From an uncultured Oscillibacter sp. (GTDB lineage: Bacteria > Bacillota > Clostridia > Oscillospirales > Oscillospiraceae): a stretch of DNA of 64,000 nt. The notes under the pieces were generated by a model. That model saw only the letters and a program-made list of their open reading frames with translations, ran no database searches and was not told the origin of the DNA. Below are positions 33,744 to 41,672 of the stretch, piece after piece. Numbering within the stretch: position 1 is the stretch's first letter; each line of letters starts with the position of its first letter. The position numbers were made by a program, and so were the translations under genes. Location of the stretch: positions 38,879 to 102,878 of the forward strand of contig NZ_UQXD01000002.1 in NCBI RefSeq assembly GCF_900544955.1, written 5' to 3'.

Positions 33744-34730
33744 TCAGCCCAGCCAGCCGAAGAGGCCCCCGGCCTCCTCCCCGTCCAGCAGGGTCTTGGC
33801 GGCGGAGAGCATCCGGGCCGCGTCCGCCCGAGTGACGGCGCTTCCCAGTTCCCCGCTGCCGAAGCTCCCGGCGGAGAGCACGCTCACCGCCTCCATGTTG
33901 CCCACGGCCTGGGCCGCCCAGGAGGGCACGGCCTCCCGGTCCGCGTACCACACGTCCAGCTCCACGTCTCCCAGGTTCAGCACCCGGTCCAGCACGGTGG
34001 CGGCCTCGTTGAAGGTGATGTCCTCCCCGCCCCGGAAGGCCACGCCCTCCGCGGTGGTCTTGCCCTGCACGATGCCGTCCGCCACACCGGCGGCGGCGTA
34101 GGCCTTGGCCCAGGTGGGGATGCTCTCGTCGTCGCAGAAGCCGGTCATGGTGACGCCGGTGACGTCCCGCCCGGCGGTCTCCATCACCATGGCCAAAAAT
34201 TCGCTGCGGGACACCGCCTTCTCCGGCTCAAAGTAGTACTGCTCCCCGATCTTGGCGCCGGTGAAGATGCCCGCCTCCGCCAGGTGCTGGGCGGCGGCCG
34301 CGGCGGTGTTGCCCTCGGTGTCGGCGTAGGTGACACCGGACTTGGTCTTCTCAATGCTCACCGTCACGGTGGCGGGCAGGGAGACGTTTCCGGCGCTGTC
34401 GGTGGCGGCGTAGGTGAAGCTGTCGCCGCCGGAGGCCCCCTCCTTGGGGGTGTAGGTGAAGTTCACGCCGTCCACGGCGACGGTGCCCTTCTTGGGCTGG
34501 TCCACCACGGCGAAGGTCATGTCGTCCCCCTCGCTGTCGCTGGCCAGGAACTGTGCCTCATAGGGGATGCCGCGGTAGGTGCTGATCTCGATGTCCCGGG
34601 CCACGGGAGCGCCCTCGGCGGGCTGGGCAGCGGCGGGCTTCCTGCCGAACAGGGCCGAGGCGCTGCCGCTGAGGACCAGGACCGCCGCCAGGGCCAGGGC
34701 GGTCGTGCGTTTCATGGAAAGGTGTTTCAA
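33744..34730 (-). CDS. exported protein with cadherin/Ig-like and SLH domains
   Basis: 328 residues from a TTG at 34728-34730, which has GGAGG 10 nt upstream; the next ATG (34715) has none. The signal peptide is KRTTALALAAVLVLSGSASA. Residues about 50-135 resemble an Ig/cadherin-like repeat (FTYTPKEGASGGDSFTYAAT). Then SLH-like segments follow (HLAEAGIFTGAKIGEQYYFE; KAYAAAGVADGIVQG). It is probably wall-anchored. The ribosome site lies in a predicted hairpin. Confidence 0.75.
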   Translation of the reverse strand: MKHLSMKRTTALALAAVLVLSGSASALFGRKPAAAQPAEGAPVARDIEISTYRGIPYEAQFLASDSEGDDMTFAVVDQPKKGTVAVDGVNFTYTPKEGASGGDSFTYAATDSAGNVSLPATVTVSIEKTKSGVTYADTEGNTAAAAAQHLAEAGIFTGAKIGEQYYFEPEKAVSRSEFLAMVMETAGRDVTGVTMTGFCDDESIPTWAKAYAAAGVADGIVQGKTTAEGVAFRGGEDITFNEAATVLDRVLNLGDVELDVWYADREAVPSWAAQAVGNMEAVSVLSAGSFGSGELGSAVTRADAARMLSAAKTLLDGEEAGGLFGWLG

Positions 34731-34741
34731 GGCAATCGAAC

Positions 34742-34765
34742 CTCCTGTATGATTTGGTACAGGAG
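34742..34765 (-). promoter_or_regulatory. hairpin sequestering the ribosome site of the SLH/Ig-like gene
   Basis: In the mRNA, CTCCTGTA pairs with TACAGGAG around an 8-nt loop. The 3' arm contains most of the Shine-Dalgarno (34741-34745), so translation may be gated by melting or by another factor. Confidence 0.5.
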
Positions 34766-34794
34766 TAGTGTTTTCCCACCCGTGGGAATTATGC

Positions 34795-34824
34795 AAAAAA
34801 GCGGCTGGTTTCAGCCGCTTTTTT
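34795..34824. terminator. bidirectional intrinsic terminator
   Basis: AAAAAAGCGGCTG-GTTT-CAGCCGCTTTTTT, with U-runs on both strands. It ends the rodA transcript on the minus strand. Confidence 0.85.
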
Positions 34825-34832
34825 CCGCCGCC

Positions 34833-35999
34833 TCACCGCAGGGGATGTCCCGGCCGCCGCATGGTGGGCGAGCGCTTCTTGATGCCGGACACCACCCCCA
34901 TGGCCATATACAGCGTGACGATAGAGGACCCGCCGTAGCTGAAAAAGGGCAGGGTGATGCCGATGACCGGCATCACGAACAGGCACATGCCGATGTTGAT
35001 GACGGTCTGAAAGATCAGCATGGCGGCCATGCCCACGCACACGTAGCAGTGGAAGAGGGTCTGGGCGTTCTTGGCCACCAGCAGCACCCGGAGGATGATG
35101 GCCGCCAGCAGCGCCATGATGGCGATGCAGCCGAACATCCCCAGCTCCTCCCCCGCCGCGGAGAAGATGAAGTCCGTCCACCGGGCGGGCAGGGAGCCGC
35201 TGTAGCTGCTCTGGGTCTGGGTGCCGTTCAGATACCCCTGGCCGAACAGGCCGCCGGAACCCAGGGTCAAAAGACTCCGGGTCTGCTGCCAGCCGGCGTC
35301 CAGGGGCTGGTAGGAGTGGTCGAAGAGCACCAGAAAACGGTTGCGCATGTGGGGGAGGATCAGATCCAGCTGCCACGCCACCGCCACCGCCGCCGTGCCG
35401 CCCCCCAGCAGCAGCACAAACCACCGGATGGCGTACCCCGCCACGAAGGCCATGCACATGAAGATGAAGAGAAAAACCAGCCCGTTCCCCATGTCGCTGG
35501 AGACGATAAAGTACAATCCGCACAGGCCGAAGGCGTGGGCCGCCGTGAACGCGGCGGAGCGGAAGGAGCGCAGGTCCCGCCGCTCCTCCCGCAGCCAGGC
35601 CAGCTGCCAGGCCAGCAGCAGCACAAAGGTGATCTTCACCACCTCCGCCGGGCCGATGCTGATGGGGATGCCGGGGAATTTCAGCCAGGCCCGGTTGCCG
35701 CCCACGGACCGGCCCAGCGGCGTCAGCAGCAGGAGGATGAAGCCCACGTTGAAGGCCAGAATCCACTTCCACTTCTTCATCAGGATGTCCAGGTTCACCA
35801 TGGAAAATCCGATGTAGGCGCAGATGCCCAGCAGCAGCGCCGCCGTCTGCACAATGACGTAGCGGGGGTCGTTCTTGTACTGGGTGGCGCTGAAAATCAG
35901 CACGATGCCAAACACCGTGGCGACGCTGCAAAGCCCCAGCAGCATCAGGTCCGCCTGCTGGAAAAAGTCCGCCAGAACGCCTTTTAAACGATTCAACAT
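34833..35999 (-). CDS. rodA: RodA-like SEDS glycosyltransferase
   Basis: 388 residues with about 10 membrane segments. SEDS proteins polymerise lipid II into glycan strands. Family motifs are LGRSVGGNRAWLKFPGIPIS, WTDFIFSAAGEELGMFGCIA and the C-terminal NIGMCLFVMPVIGITLPFFS/YGGSS. NIGM and the overall pattern favour RodA over FtsW/SpoVE. The ATG at 35999 is chosen. Its promoter is divergent from tsaE. Confidence 0.88.
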   Translation of the reverse strand: MLNRLKGVLADFFQQADLMLLGLCSVATVFGIVLIFSATQYKNDPRYVIVQTAALLLGICAYIGFSMVNLDILMKKWKWILAFNVGFILLLLTPLGRSVGGNRAWLKFPGIPISIGPAEVVKITFVLLLAWQLAWLREERRDLRSFRSAAFTAAHAFGLCGLYFIVSSDMGNGLVFLFIFMCMAFVAGYAIRWFVLLLGGGTAAVAVAWQLDLILPHMRNRFLVLFDHSYQPLDAGWQQTRSLLTLGSGGLFGQGYLNGTQTQSSYSGSLPARWTDFIFSAAGEELGMFGCIAIMALLAAIILRVLLVAKNAQTLFHCYVCVGMAAMLIFQTVINIGMCLFVMPVIGITLPFFSYGGSSIVTLYMAMGVVSGIKKRSPTMRRPGHPLR

Positions 36000-36039
36000 A
36001 GGGAAAGCCTTTCTCAAAAGGGCGAATTTTAACGCTTAT

Positions 36040-36112
36040 AGTATACCACAGGCAAAAACGCGTGTAAACGCCGCAAATTTGTTTTTACACTTTGTTCAAA
36101 CTGTGATATACT
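36040..36112. promoter_or_regulatory. divergent matched promoters for rodA and tsaE-tsaB-upp
   Basis: Plus strand: TTTACA (36084-36089), 17 nt, TATACT (36107-36112). Minus strand: TTTACA (36068-36063), 17 nt, TATACT (36045-36040). Both boxes and both spacers are the same in the two directions. Confidence 0.7.
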
Positions 36113-36154
36113 ATCTGCGGCAATTTGGAAACGGCGGAAAGGCGGTGTCATCCC

Positions 36155-36586
36155 ATGGAATATCTCTCTCACAGCGAATCGGAGACGGAGGACTTGGGCG
36201 CCCGGCTGGCCGCCGTCCTCTCCCCCGGCGCCGTGGTGGCCTACCGGGGCGGACTGGGCATGGGCAAAACCGCCTTCACCCGGGGCCTCGCCAGGGGCCT
36301 GGGCTACGCCGGGCGGGTCACCAGCCCCACCTTCACCATCGTCAATGAGTACGAGGGCGGCCGCCTGCCCCTGTTCCACTTCGACATGTACCGCCTGGCG
36401 GATGCCGGCGCCCTGTTCGACATCGGCTGGGAGGACTACCTGGACCGGGGGGGCGTCTGCGCCGTGGAGTGGAGCGAGCAGACGGAGGAGGCCCTGCCCC
36501 CCGAGACCATCCGCGTCACCCTGGCCCGCTGTCCCGCGTCGGACGGCTGGCGCACCATCACCATTGAAGGAGCGGACCTCCCATGA
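36155..36586 (+). CDS. tsaE: tRNA t6A synthesis ATPase TsaE
   Basis: 143 residues from the ATG at 36155 (AAAGGCGG upstream). TsaE is the P-loop ATPase that stimulates the TsaB-TsaD complex in t6A37 formation. The Walker A is GGLGMGKTAFTRGL, and later motifs are SPTFTIVNEY and LPLFHFDMYRL. It overlaps tsaB by 4 nt (ATGA). Confidence 0.95.
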   Translation: MEYLSHSESETEDLGARLAAVLSPGAVVAYRGGLGMGKTAFTRGLARGLGYAGRVTSPTFTIVNEYEGGRLPLFHFDMYRLADAGALFDIGWEDYLDRGGVCAVEWSEQTEEALPPETIRVTLARCPASDGWRTITIEGADLP

Positions 36587-37272
36587 GAATACTCGCCCTG
36601 GAGACCTCGGCCAAGGCCGTCTCCGCCGCTCTGGCAGAGGACGGCCGCATTCTCGCCAGCGGCTATCAGGACACCGGCCTCACCCACAGCCGCACCCTGA
36701 TGCCCATCGTGGAGCACCTTTTCAAAAACACCGGCCTCACCCTGGCGGACTGCGGCGCCGTGGCCGTGGCCGCCGGCCCCGGGTCCTTTACCGGCATCCG
36801 CATCGGGGTGTCCGCCGCCAAGGGCCTGGCCTTCGCTGCGGACAAGCCCGTTGTGGCCGTCTCCACCCTGGCGGCCATGGCCCGGAACGTGGCCTTTGCC
36901 GGCGGACTGGTGATCTGCGCCATGGACGCCCGGCGCGGTCAGATTTACAACGCCCTTTTCTCCGCGGAGAAGGGCGTCCCCGCCCGGCTGACGCCGGACC
37001 GGGCCATCTCCCTTGCGGACCTGGCGGAGGAACTCCGCGCCGACCCCCGGCCCAAAACCGCGGTGGGCGACGGGGCCGCGCTGTGCCTGGACTTCCTGGC
37101 GCGGCAGGGCATCCCCTGCCGCCTGGCGCCGCCCCATCTGGTGATGCAGAGCGCCGCCTCTGTGGCTCTGGAGGCGGAGGCCCTGGCCGCCGCCGGCGGG
37201 CTGGTGAGCCCCCAGGCCCTGGAGCCGGTGTACCTCCGCCCCGCCCACGCCGTCCCCCTGCGCCAACGATAA
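36583..37272 (+). CDS. tsaB: tRNA t6A synthesis protein TsaB
   Basis: 229 residues, ASKHA-like fold without catalysis. It partners TsaD and TsaE. MRILALETSAKAVSAALAED at the N-terminus, then AVAAGPGSFTGIRIGVSAAK and AMDARRGQIYNALFS are typical. tsaD is not in this window. The fused Sua5 at 24902 supplies threonylcarbamoyl-AMP. Confidence 0.95.
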   Translation: MRILALETSAKAVSAALAEDGRILASGYQDTGLTHSRTLMPIVEHLFKNTGLTLADCGAVAVAAGPGSFTGIRIGVSAAKGLAFAADKPVVAVSTLAAMARNVAFAGGLVICAMDARRGQIYNALFSAEKGVPARLTPDRAISLADLAEELRADPRPKTAVGDGAALCLDFLARQGIPCRLAPPHLVMQSAASVALEAEALAAAGGLVSPQALEPVYLRPAHAVPLRQR

Positions 37273-37306
37273 GCTGTCTCATCATTTGACATAAAGGAGC
37301 GTAATT

Positions 37307-37939
37307 ATGAACGGAAAAGTACACATCATGGACCACCCCCTGGTCGCCCACAAAATGACCATCCTGCGGGATAAGGAGACCAGCGTCAAGGACTTCCGGG
37401 AGCTCGTCTCCGAAATCGGCATGCTCATCACCTATGAGGCCACTCGGGACCTGCCCCTGACCACCAAGGAGGTGGAGACCCCTATCTGCAAGACCACCGC
37501 CCCCACCCTGAAGGGCAAGAAGTTCGCCGTGGTGCCCATTCTCCGGGCGGGCCTGGGCCTGGTGGACGGCGTTTTGCGGATGGTCCCCGGCGCCCGGGTG
37601 GGCCATATCGGCATGTACCGGGACGAGGAGACCCTGGAGCCCCATGTCTACTTCTGCAAGATGCCCAAGGACGTGGCGGAGCGGGACATCATGATTGTGG
37701 ACCCCATGCTGGCCACGGGCGGCAGCGCCGAGGCCGCCATCTCCGAGATGAAGAAGCGGGGCTGCGTGAGCATCAAGCTGATGGTGCTGCTGGCGGCGCC
37801 GGAGGGCATTGAGCACATTCAGAAGACCCATCCCGATGTGGACATCTTCTGCGGCGCCGTGGACGACCACCTGAACGCCAACGGCTACATCGTCCCGGGC
37901 CTGGGCGACGCCGGCGACCGGATTTTCGGCACAAAGTAA
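37307..37939 (+). CDS. upp: uracil phosphoribosyltransferase
   Basis: 210 residues. It salvages uracil to UMP using PRPP. Landmarks are VVPILRAGLGLVDGVLRMVP, the PRPP loop MIVDPMLATGGSAEAAISEM, and the C-terminal GYIVPGLGDAGDRIFGTK. AAGGAG precedes the ATG. It follows tsaB by 34 nt, and the cas2 relic begins immediately downstream. Confidence 0.97.
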   Translation: MNGKVHIMDHPLVAHKMTILRDKETSVKDFRELVSEIGMLITYEATRDLPLTTKEVETPICKTTAPTLKGKKFAVVPILRAGLGLVDGVLRMVPGARVGHIGMYRDEETLEPHVYFCKMPKDVAERDIMIVDPMLATGGSAEAAISEMKKRGCVSIKLMVLLAAPEGIEHIQKTHPDVDIFCGAVDDHLNANGYIVPGLGDAGDRIFGTK

Positions 37940-37949
37940 CCGCGCCCCG

Positions 37950-38260
37950 GGACGTGCTCTGAGAGGACAGGGCCGCAGGCCTCCTCCGGAGGAGGCGGTG
38001 AACGCCTGTGCGGATGGCAGCGAGGCTGCGGGACCCGCATCGGCGGGTCCCGCGGACGGTCTTCGTTGCTCGCTGCATATCCCTGCGCCCGGCATGCAGA
38101 CGGAGGGGCGGGGCATCCCAGATGCGGAAACGGCCAGGCTGTGTGTTTGCGATCCGGAGAACCGCTGGGAAAACAAAAGAACACTCTTCCGAAGCGAAGC
38201 CCGTTTATCCGCCGGAGGAACCTGCCATTTGCGTGCGAAGCGGAAGTGCGCAGCGGAAAG
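37950..38260 (+). pseudogene. decayed cas2 (type I-C) relic upstream of array 1
   Basis: Reading-frame fragments match the intact Cas2 of this window: AETARLCVCDPENRWENK here against AEKDSLRFYYLGNRYENK, then after a 1-nt shift EAKPVYPPEEPAI against GAKTAYLPEEPMI. DNA at 38124-38165 aligns without gaps to the cas2 block at 46747-46706 (29 of 42 identical by hand). Weaker matches reach back to about 37950, just after upp. No start codon or intact frame remains. It leads straight into a leader and array in the same order as the functional locus. Confidence 0.75.
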
Positions 38261-38403
38261 CGGAGCGGTTCGCATGGGAAAACGGAGAACCGTTTTGCCG
38301 TACAGCGAAGGAAGCACGAGGCTTTCCAGGATGCATGGCGGAAGATATACCAAAGCTTATGGATACTACACAAAAACACGCTGGTGTTTTGTGTGTTTTT
38401 GCT
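38233..38403 (+). promoter_or_regulatory. CRISPR leader of array 1
   Basis: Runs from the cas2 relic to the first repeat. AGCGGAAAGCGGAG-GGTTCGCA and CCGTTTTG blocks match the leader of array 2 on the other strand (46561-46638). The last 25 nt before the repeat also match (17 of 25). A GATACT box at about 38361 is a plausible -10. Confidence 0.65.
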
Positions 38404-38842
38404 GTTGCTCCCCCTCACGGGGAGCGTGGGTTGAAATTTCGCGCTCCCTGTGTAACGGAGCTTGAAGCCGTGTTGCTCCCCCTCACGGGGAGCGTGGGTT
38501 GAAATTCAATACCCTGCTCACCTGCCGTCATTATTACAGTTGCTCCCCCTCACGGGGAGCGTGGGTTGAAATACAAGAAGGAAAACCGCCACGGCGGGGA
38601 CGAAGGGTTGCTCCCCCTCACGGGGAGCGTGGGTTGAAATATTACCTGGCTTACGGCCAAGATGCCGGAAATTGGTTGCTCCCCCTCACGGGGAGCGGGG
38701 GTTGAAATGTATTCCACCGGCTCCACCGATTCCAACGACTGGTTGCTCCCCCTCACGGGGAGCGGGGATTGAAATCCTGTCGGGATCGTGGCCTGGCCCA
38801 GCCCACACGGTCGCTTCCCTCGCGGGGCGCGACGCTTGACAC
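38404..38842 (+). CRISPR. CRISPR array 1, I-C-like repeat, seven repeats
   Basis: 34-bp repeats start at 38404, 38472, 38539, 38607, 38675 and 38742, with a degenerate 33-bp terminal repeat at 38810-38842. Six spacers are 33-34 bp. The repeat is GTT, stem GCTCCCC/GGGGAGC around CTCAC, then GTGGGTTGAAAT. The GTTGAAAT 3' end, leader position and degenerate right end all indicate rightward transcription. No cas gene is adjacent except the cas2 relic. The fifth and sixth repeats have T changed to G after the stem. Confidence 0.95.
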
Positions 38843-38880
38843 ACTTATCAAAACAGCACAACGCAAGTCAACCGTGCATC

Positions 38881-38898
38881 GAAATGCTTCGGCATTTC
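38881..38898. other. small UUCG-type hairpin
   Basis: GAAATGC-TTCG-GCATTTC, 38 bp after the last repeat of array 1. Possibly an end structure of the array transcript. Confidence 0.4.
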
Positions 38899-38931
38899 AT
38901 CCCCCGGGGGCCTTTTTCGCATATTGCATAA

Positions 38932-38992
38932 AAATATCCTTTCCGCCGAGCTCTGCGCCACTGTGCGCACTGCCGAAGCGGAAAGGATATTT
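38932..38992. terminator. long perfect hairpin between array 1 and the kinase pseudogene
   Basis: AAATATCCTTTCCGC and GCGGAAAGGATATTT form a 15-bp perfect stem, followed by TTT on the plus strand and U-rich sequence on the minus strand. It sits between converging transcripts. Confidence 0.6.
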
Positions 38993-39050
38993 TTTGTTTG
39001 GTATTCCTTTTTCCCGGAAACTGCGCCGTGCCCTCAGTCCGCGTTGCGCG

Positions 39051-41588
39051 CTATGCCGGGGGCGGACCGTCCGATGGTACCGCATCGGGGCCGCAGAGCT
39101 CGGACAGCGTGGCGCAGAGCTGCTGATGTCCAGCGGCTTGCTGACGCGCATCCATGCCGGCCGTCGGCACCGCCGAGACGTCCTCCGCAAAGGCGTTGGC
39201 CGTAGTTGCGATGACGGGGATGCGCTTGGCGTCCGGCCGCCCGCAGGCGCGAATCTGTCTGGCCGCCTCGCAGCCGTCCATCACCGGCATCTGGACGTCC
39301 AGCAAAATGGCGTCGAAATGGCCCGGCTCCGTCTGCAAGAACCGGTCCACCGCGATCCGGCCATTCACCGCGCTCTCCACGGCGGCGCGGTTCAGCTCTA
39401 GCAGCGTCGCGGCGATCTCCCGGTTCAGCACATTGTCCTCCGCCAGCAGCAGCCGCTTGCCGCGCAGGGAGGTGCCCACGGGCTCCTCCTTTGCCCGGGA
39501 CATGCCGAAGGCGCCGTTGGTGGCGTTAACCAGCACATTGTACAGGGAGAACTGGAACAGCGGCTTGGCGATGAACGCGTTGGCCCCCGCCCTGCGGGCC
39601 TCCTCCTCGATCTCCGACCAGTCGTAGGCGGAAATGATGATGGGGAGGTCCCGGCCCACCCGCTCCACCGCCTCCGTGCCGCTGAGGACCCATTCCGCGT
39701 GAATTTTCATCTTTTCCAGCAGAAGGGTCATGTGCTCGCAGAGGTCCTGCTCGTCGTCCGTCATCAAAACCCAGAGGGACTCCAAGACCCCCTCCCGGAG
39801 GGGCTGCAAATCCACATTGCTCTGTTCAAAGGGCAGCTCCACCGTGAAGGCGGTCCCCTGGTCCGGCTTGCTCCTGACGTCGATGTACCCGCCCATCAGG
39901 GACGCCAGGTTCTGCGTAATGGACATCCCCAGCCCCGCGCCGCCGTACTTTTGGGCGATGGAGGGGTCCGCCTGCTCAAACTGCGTATAGAGCCGGGCCA
40001 GCGCGTCCTCGTCCATGCTGATTCCGGTATCCGACACCACAAAGCGAATCCAGCACTTCCCGTCCTGGGTGGGCAGGTTGGTGACCTCCCGGCTGACCGT
40101 GCCGCCCTGGGGGGTAAATTTGATGGCATTGGAGGTCGGATTCAGCAGAATCCGGTTCAGGCGAAGGGAGTCGCCCACATAGGTGGTGTGCTCGGAGAAG
40201 CCGGCGGTCTTTTCGGTGAATTGCAGCCCCTTGCCGCTGGCCTGGGGATACACCACCGCCACGAAGCTGTTGAGGAACTGGTACAGCTCAAAGGGATCCG
40301 CCTCACCCGGTTGCTCTCAATGTGGGACATGTCCAGCACGCCGTTGATCAGCATCGGCAGGTGCTTGGAGGAACAGCCGATTTTCTCCAGGCAGTCCTCC
40401 ACCCGGCTCTGGTCCTGGATGGAGGCCGCCGCAATGGCGGCCATGCCGATGACGGCGTTCATGGGGGTACGGATCTCGTGGCTCATGCGGGAGAGGAAGT
40501 CCTTCTTGGCGTTGTTGGCGTTCTGGGCGCTGGCCAGCGCATCCTGGAGCGCCAGGCTGCCCAGGCGCTCCAGGATGCGGTCGGTGAGCGTGATATGTAC
40601 TTCTGATCCCCGTATTCGGAAATGCGGTAGGCGCGCAGCTGCAGCCACCGGGTCTCCGCGAACCGGGGGTACCGGTACGCAGCCGTGATGTCCAGCGGGA
40701 CGCAGGGCTCCGCGTACAGCTCCCGGTGAATGGTCTCCGCGGTCTCCCGGTCCATCTGGCCGTAGATCAGCATCCGTTCCTCCTGCAACCGTCCGGCGGA
40801 GATGCCCAGCACCCGCTCGGCGCTGCCGGAGAGGAACTCGCACCGCTTCAGCTCCCGCCCGAAAATCAAGAACGTCTCATCCACGGTATCGGAGAGCATG
40901 GCGAAGTGCTGGTTTTTCCCGTAGAGCCGCTGGCTCATCCGGCGGATGAAGAACTGGAAGAAGAACAGCCCCATGGTCATGGCCGCGATAATGAGGAGCG
41001 ACCGACCACCCCAGGAAGGATTTGCCCAGGTGGTCCGACGAGATGAAAATGCTCTGCTGGGTATTCCGGACATAGGCGAGAATCCGGTTGGCGGTTCCCT
41101 CAACCCGGTCGTAGAGCGGGCTGAGGTGCTCCTCCTCATACGCGGCGATCACATGGGTGGTGGAGGGGGGCAGCTTCGCAAAGTCGAGCAGCTGCTCCTG
41201 GGCGGAGTGAATCTCCTAATAGTCCTGCCGCAGCGCGTCCGTGTCCTCCGACGGGCCCAGGTACAGGGAGTCGATCTCGTCCAGCACGTCGATGTTGAGG
41301 TGGAGCGCATCCGGGGCGGAGCGGACCTTCTCCACGTCCTCGGGCTGGTTGTAGGACTGGGGCCGCTCCGTGCGCAGCCGCATCAGCGCCAGATCGGTTT
41401 TGATGTCGCCGATGCCCCCGTTCACCGTAAAGGGATGCTCCGTAATCAGCTTGACCTGGGAGGTCAGGCGGGTGGTGCTGAACAGCGTCACCCGCAAAAA
41501 AGAGGAAGCGCAGGATGAGCAGCGCCCCCATGCCGATTCAGGTGGTCCTTTTGATGGCCGCGTCTTCCTGCGCCGGCCTCCGTTTCAT
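39051..41588 (-). pseudogene. broken membrane hybrid histidine kinase
   Basis: Pieces of one hybrid kinase in order: a start with TM (MGALLILRFLFF), an extracytoplasmic sensor (about 41490-41020), a second TM (LLIIAAMTMGLFFFQFF), a PAS-like part, HisKA (SRMSHEIRTPMNAVIGM), HATPase (GGAGLGMSITQNLASLMGGY), and a receiver (AILLDVQMPVMDG). It is interrupted by an in-frame TGA near 41540, a TAG at 41216, and frame changes near 41490, 41010, 40600, 40290 and 39150 (two, around the conserved receiver KPLD). It is non-functional unless the sequence is poor. Confidence 0.8.
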
Positions 41589-41672
41589 CACGATGCGTTC
41601 CGTCCTTACCGGCGCGGCGGAGGGCTTTTCAGACGCTCCGGCGCCGCGCTCTGTTCTTTGACCCATGCCGTC

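Noticed and set aside
32286..35987. 1233-codon plus-strand frame over ddl, the SLH/Ig-like gene and rodA
   Set aside because: It spans several genes on the other strand and their terminators; no coherent domains.
37998..38502. Overlapping plus-strand frames through array 1
   Set aside because: They run from the cas2 relic into CRISPR repeats; the translated repeats are artefacts.
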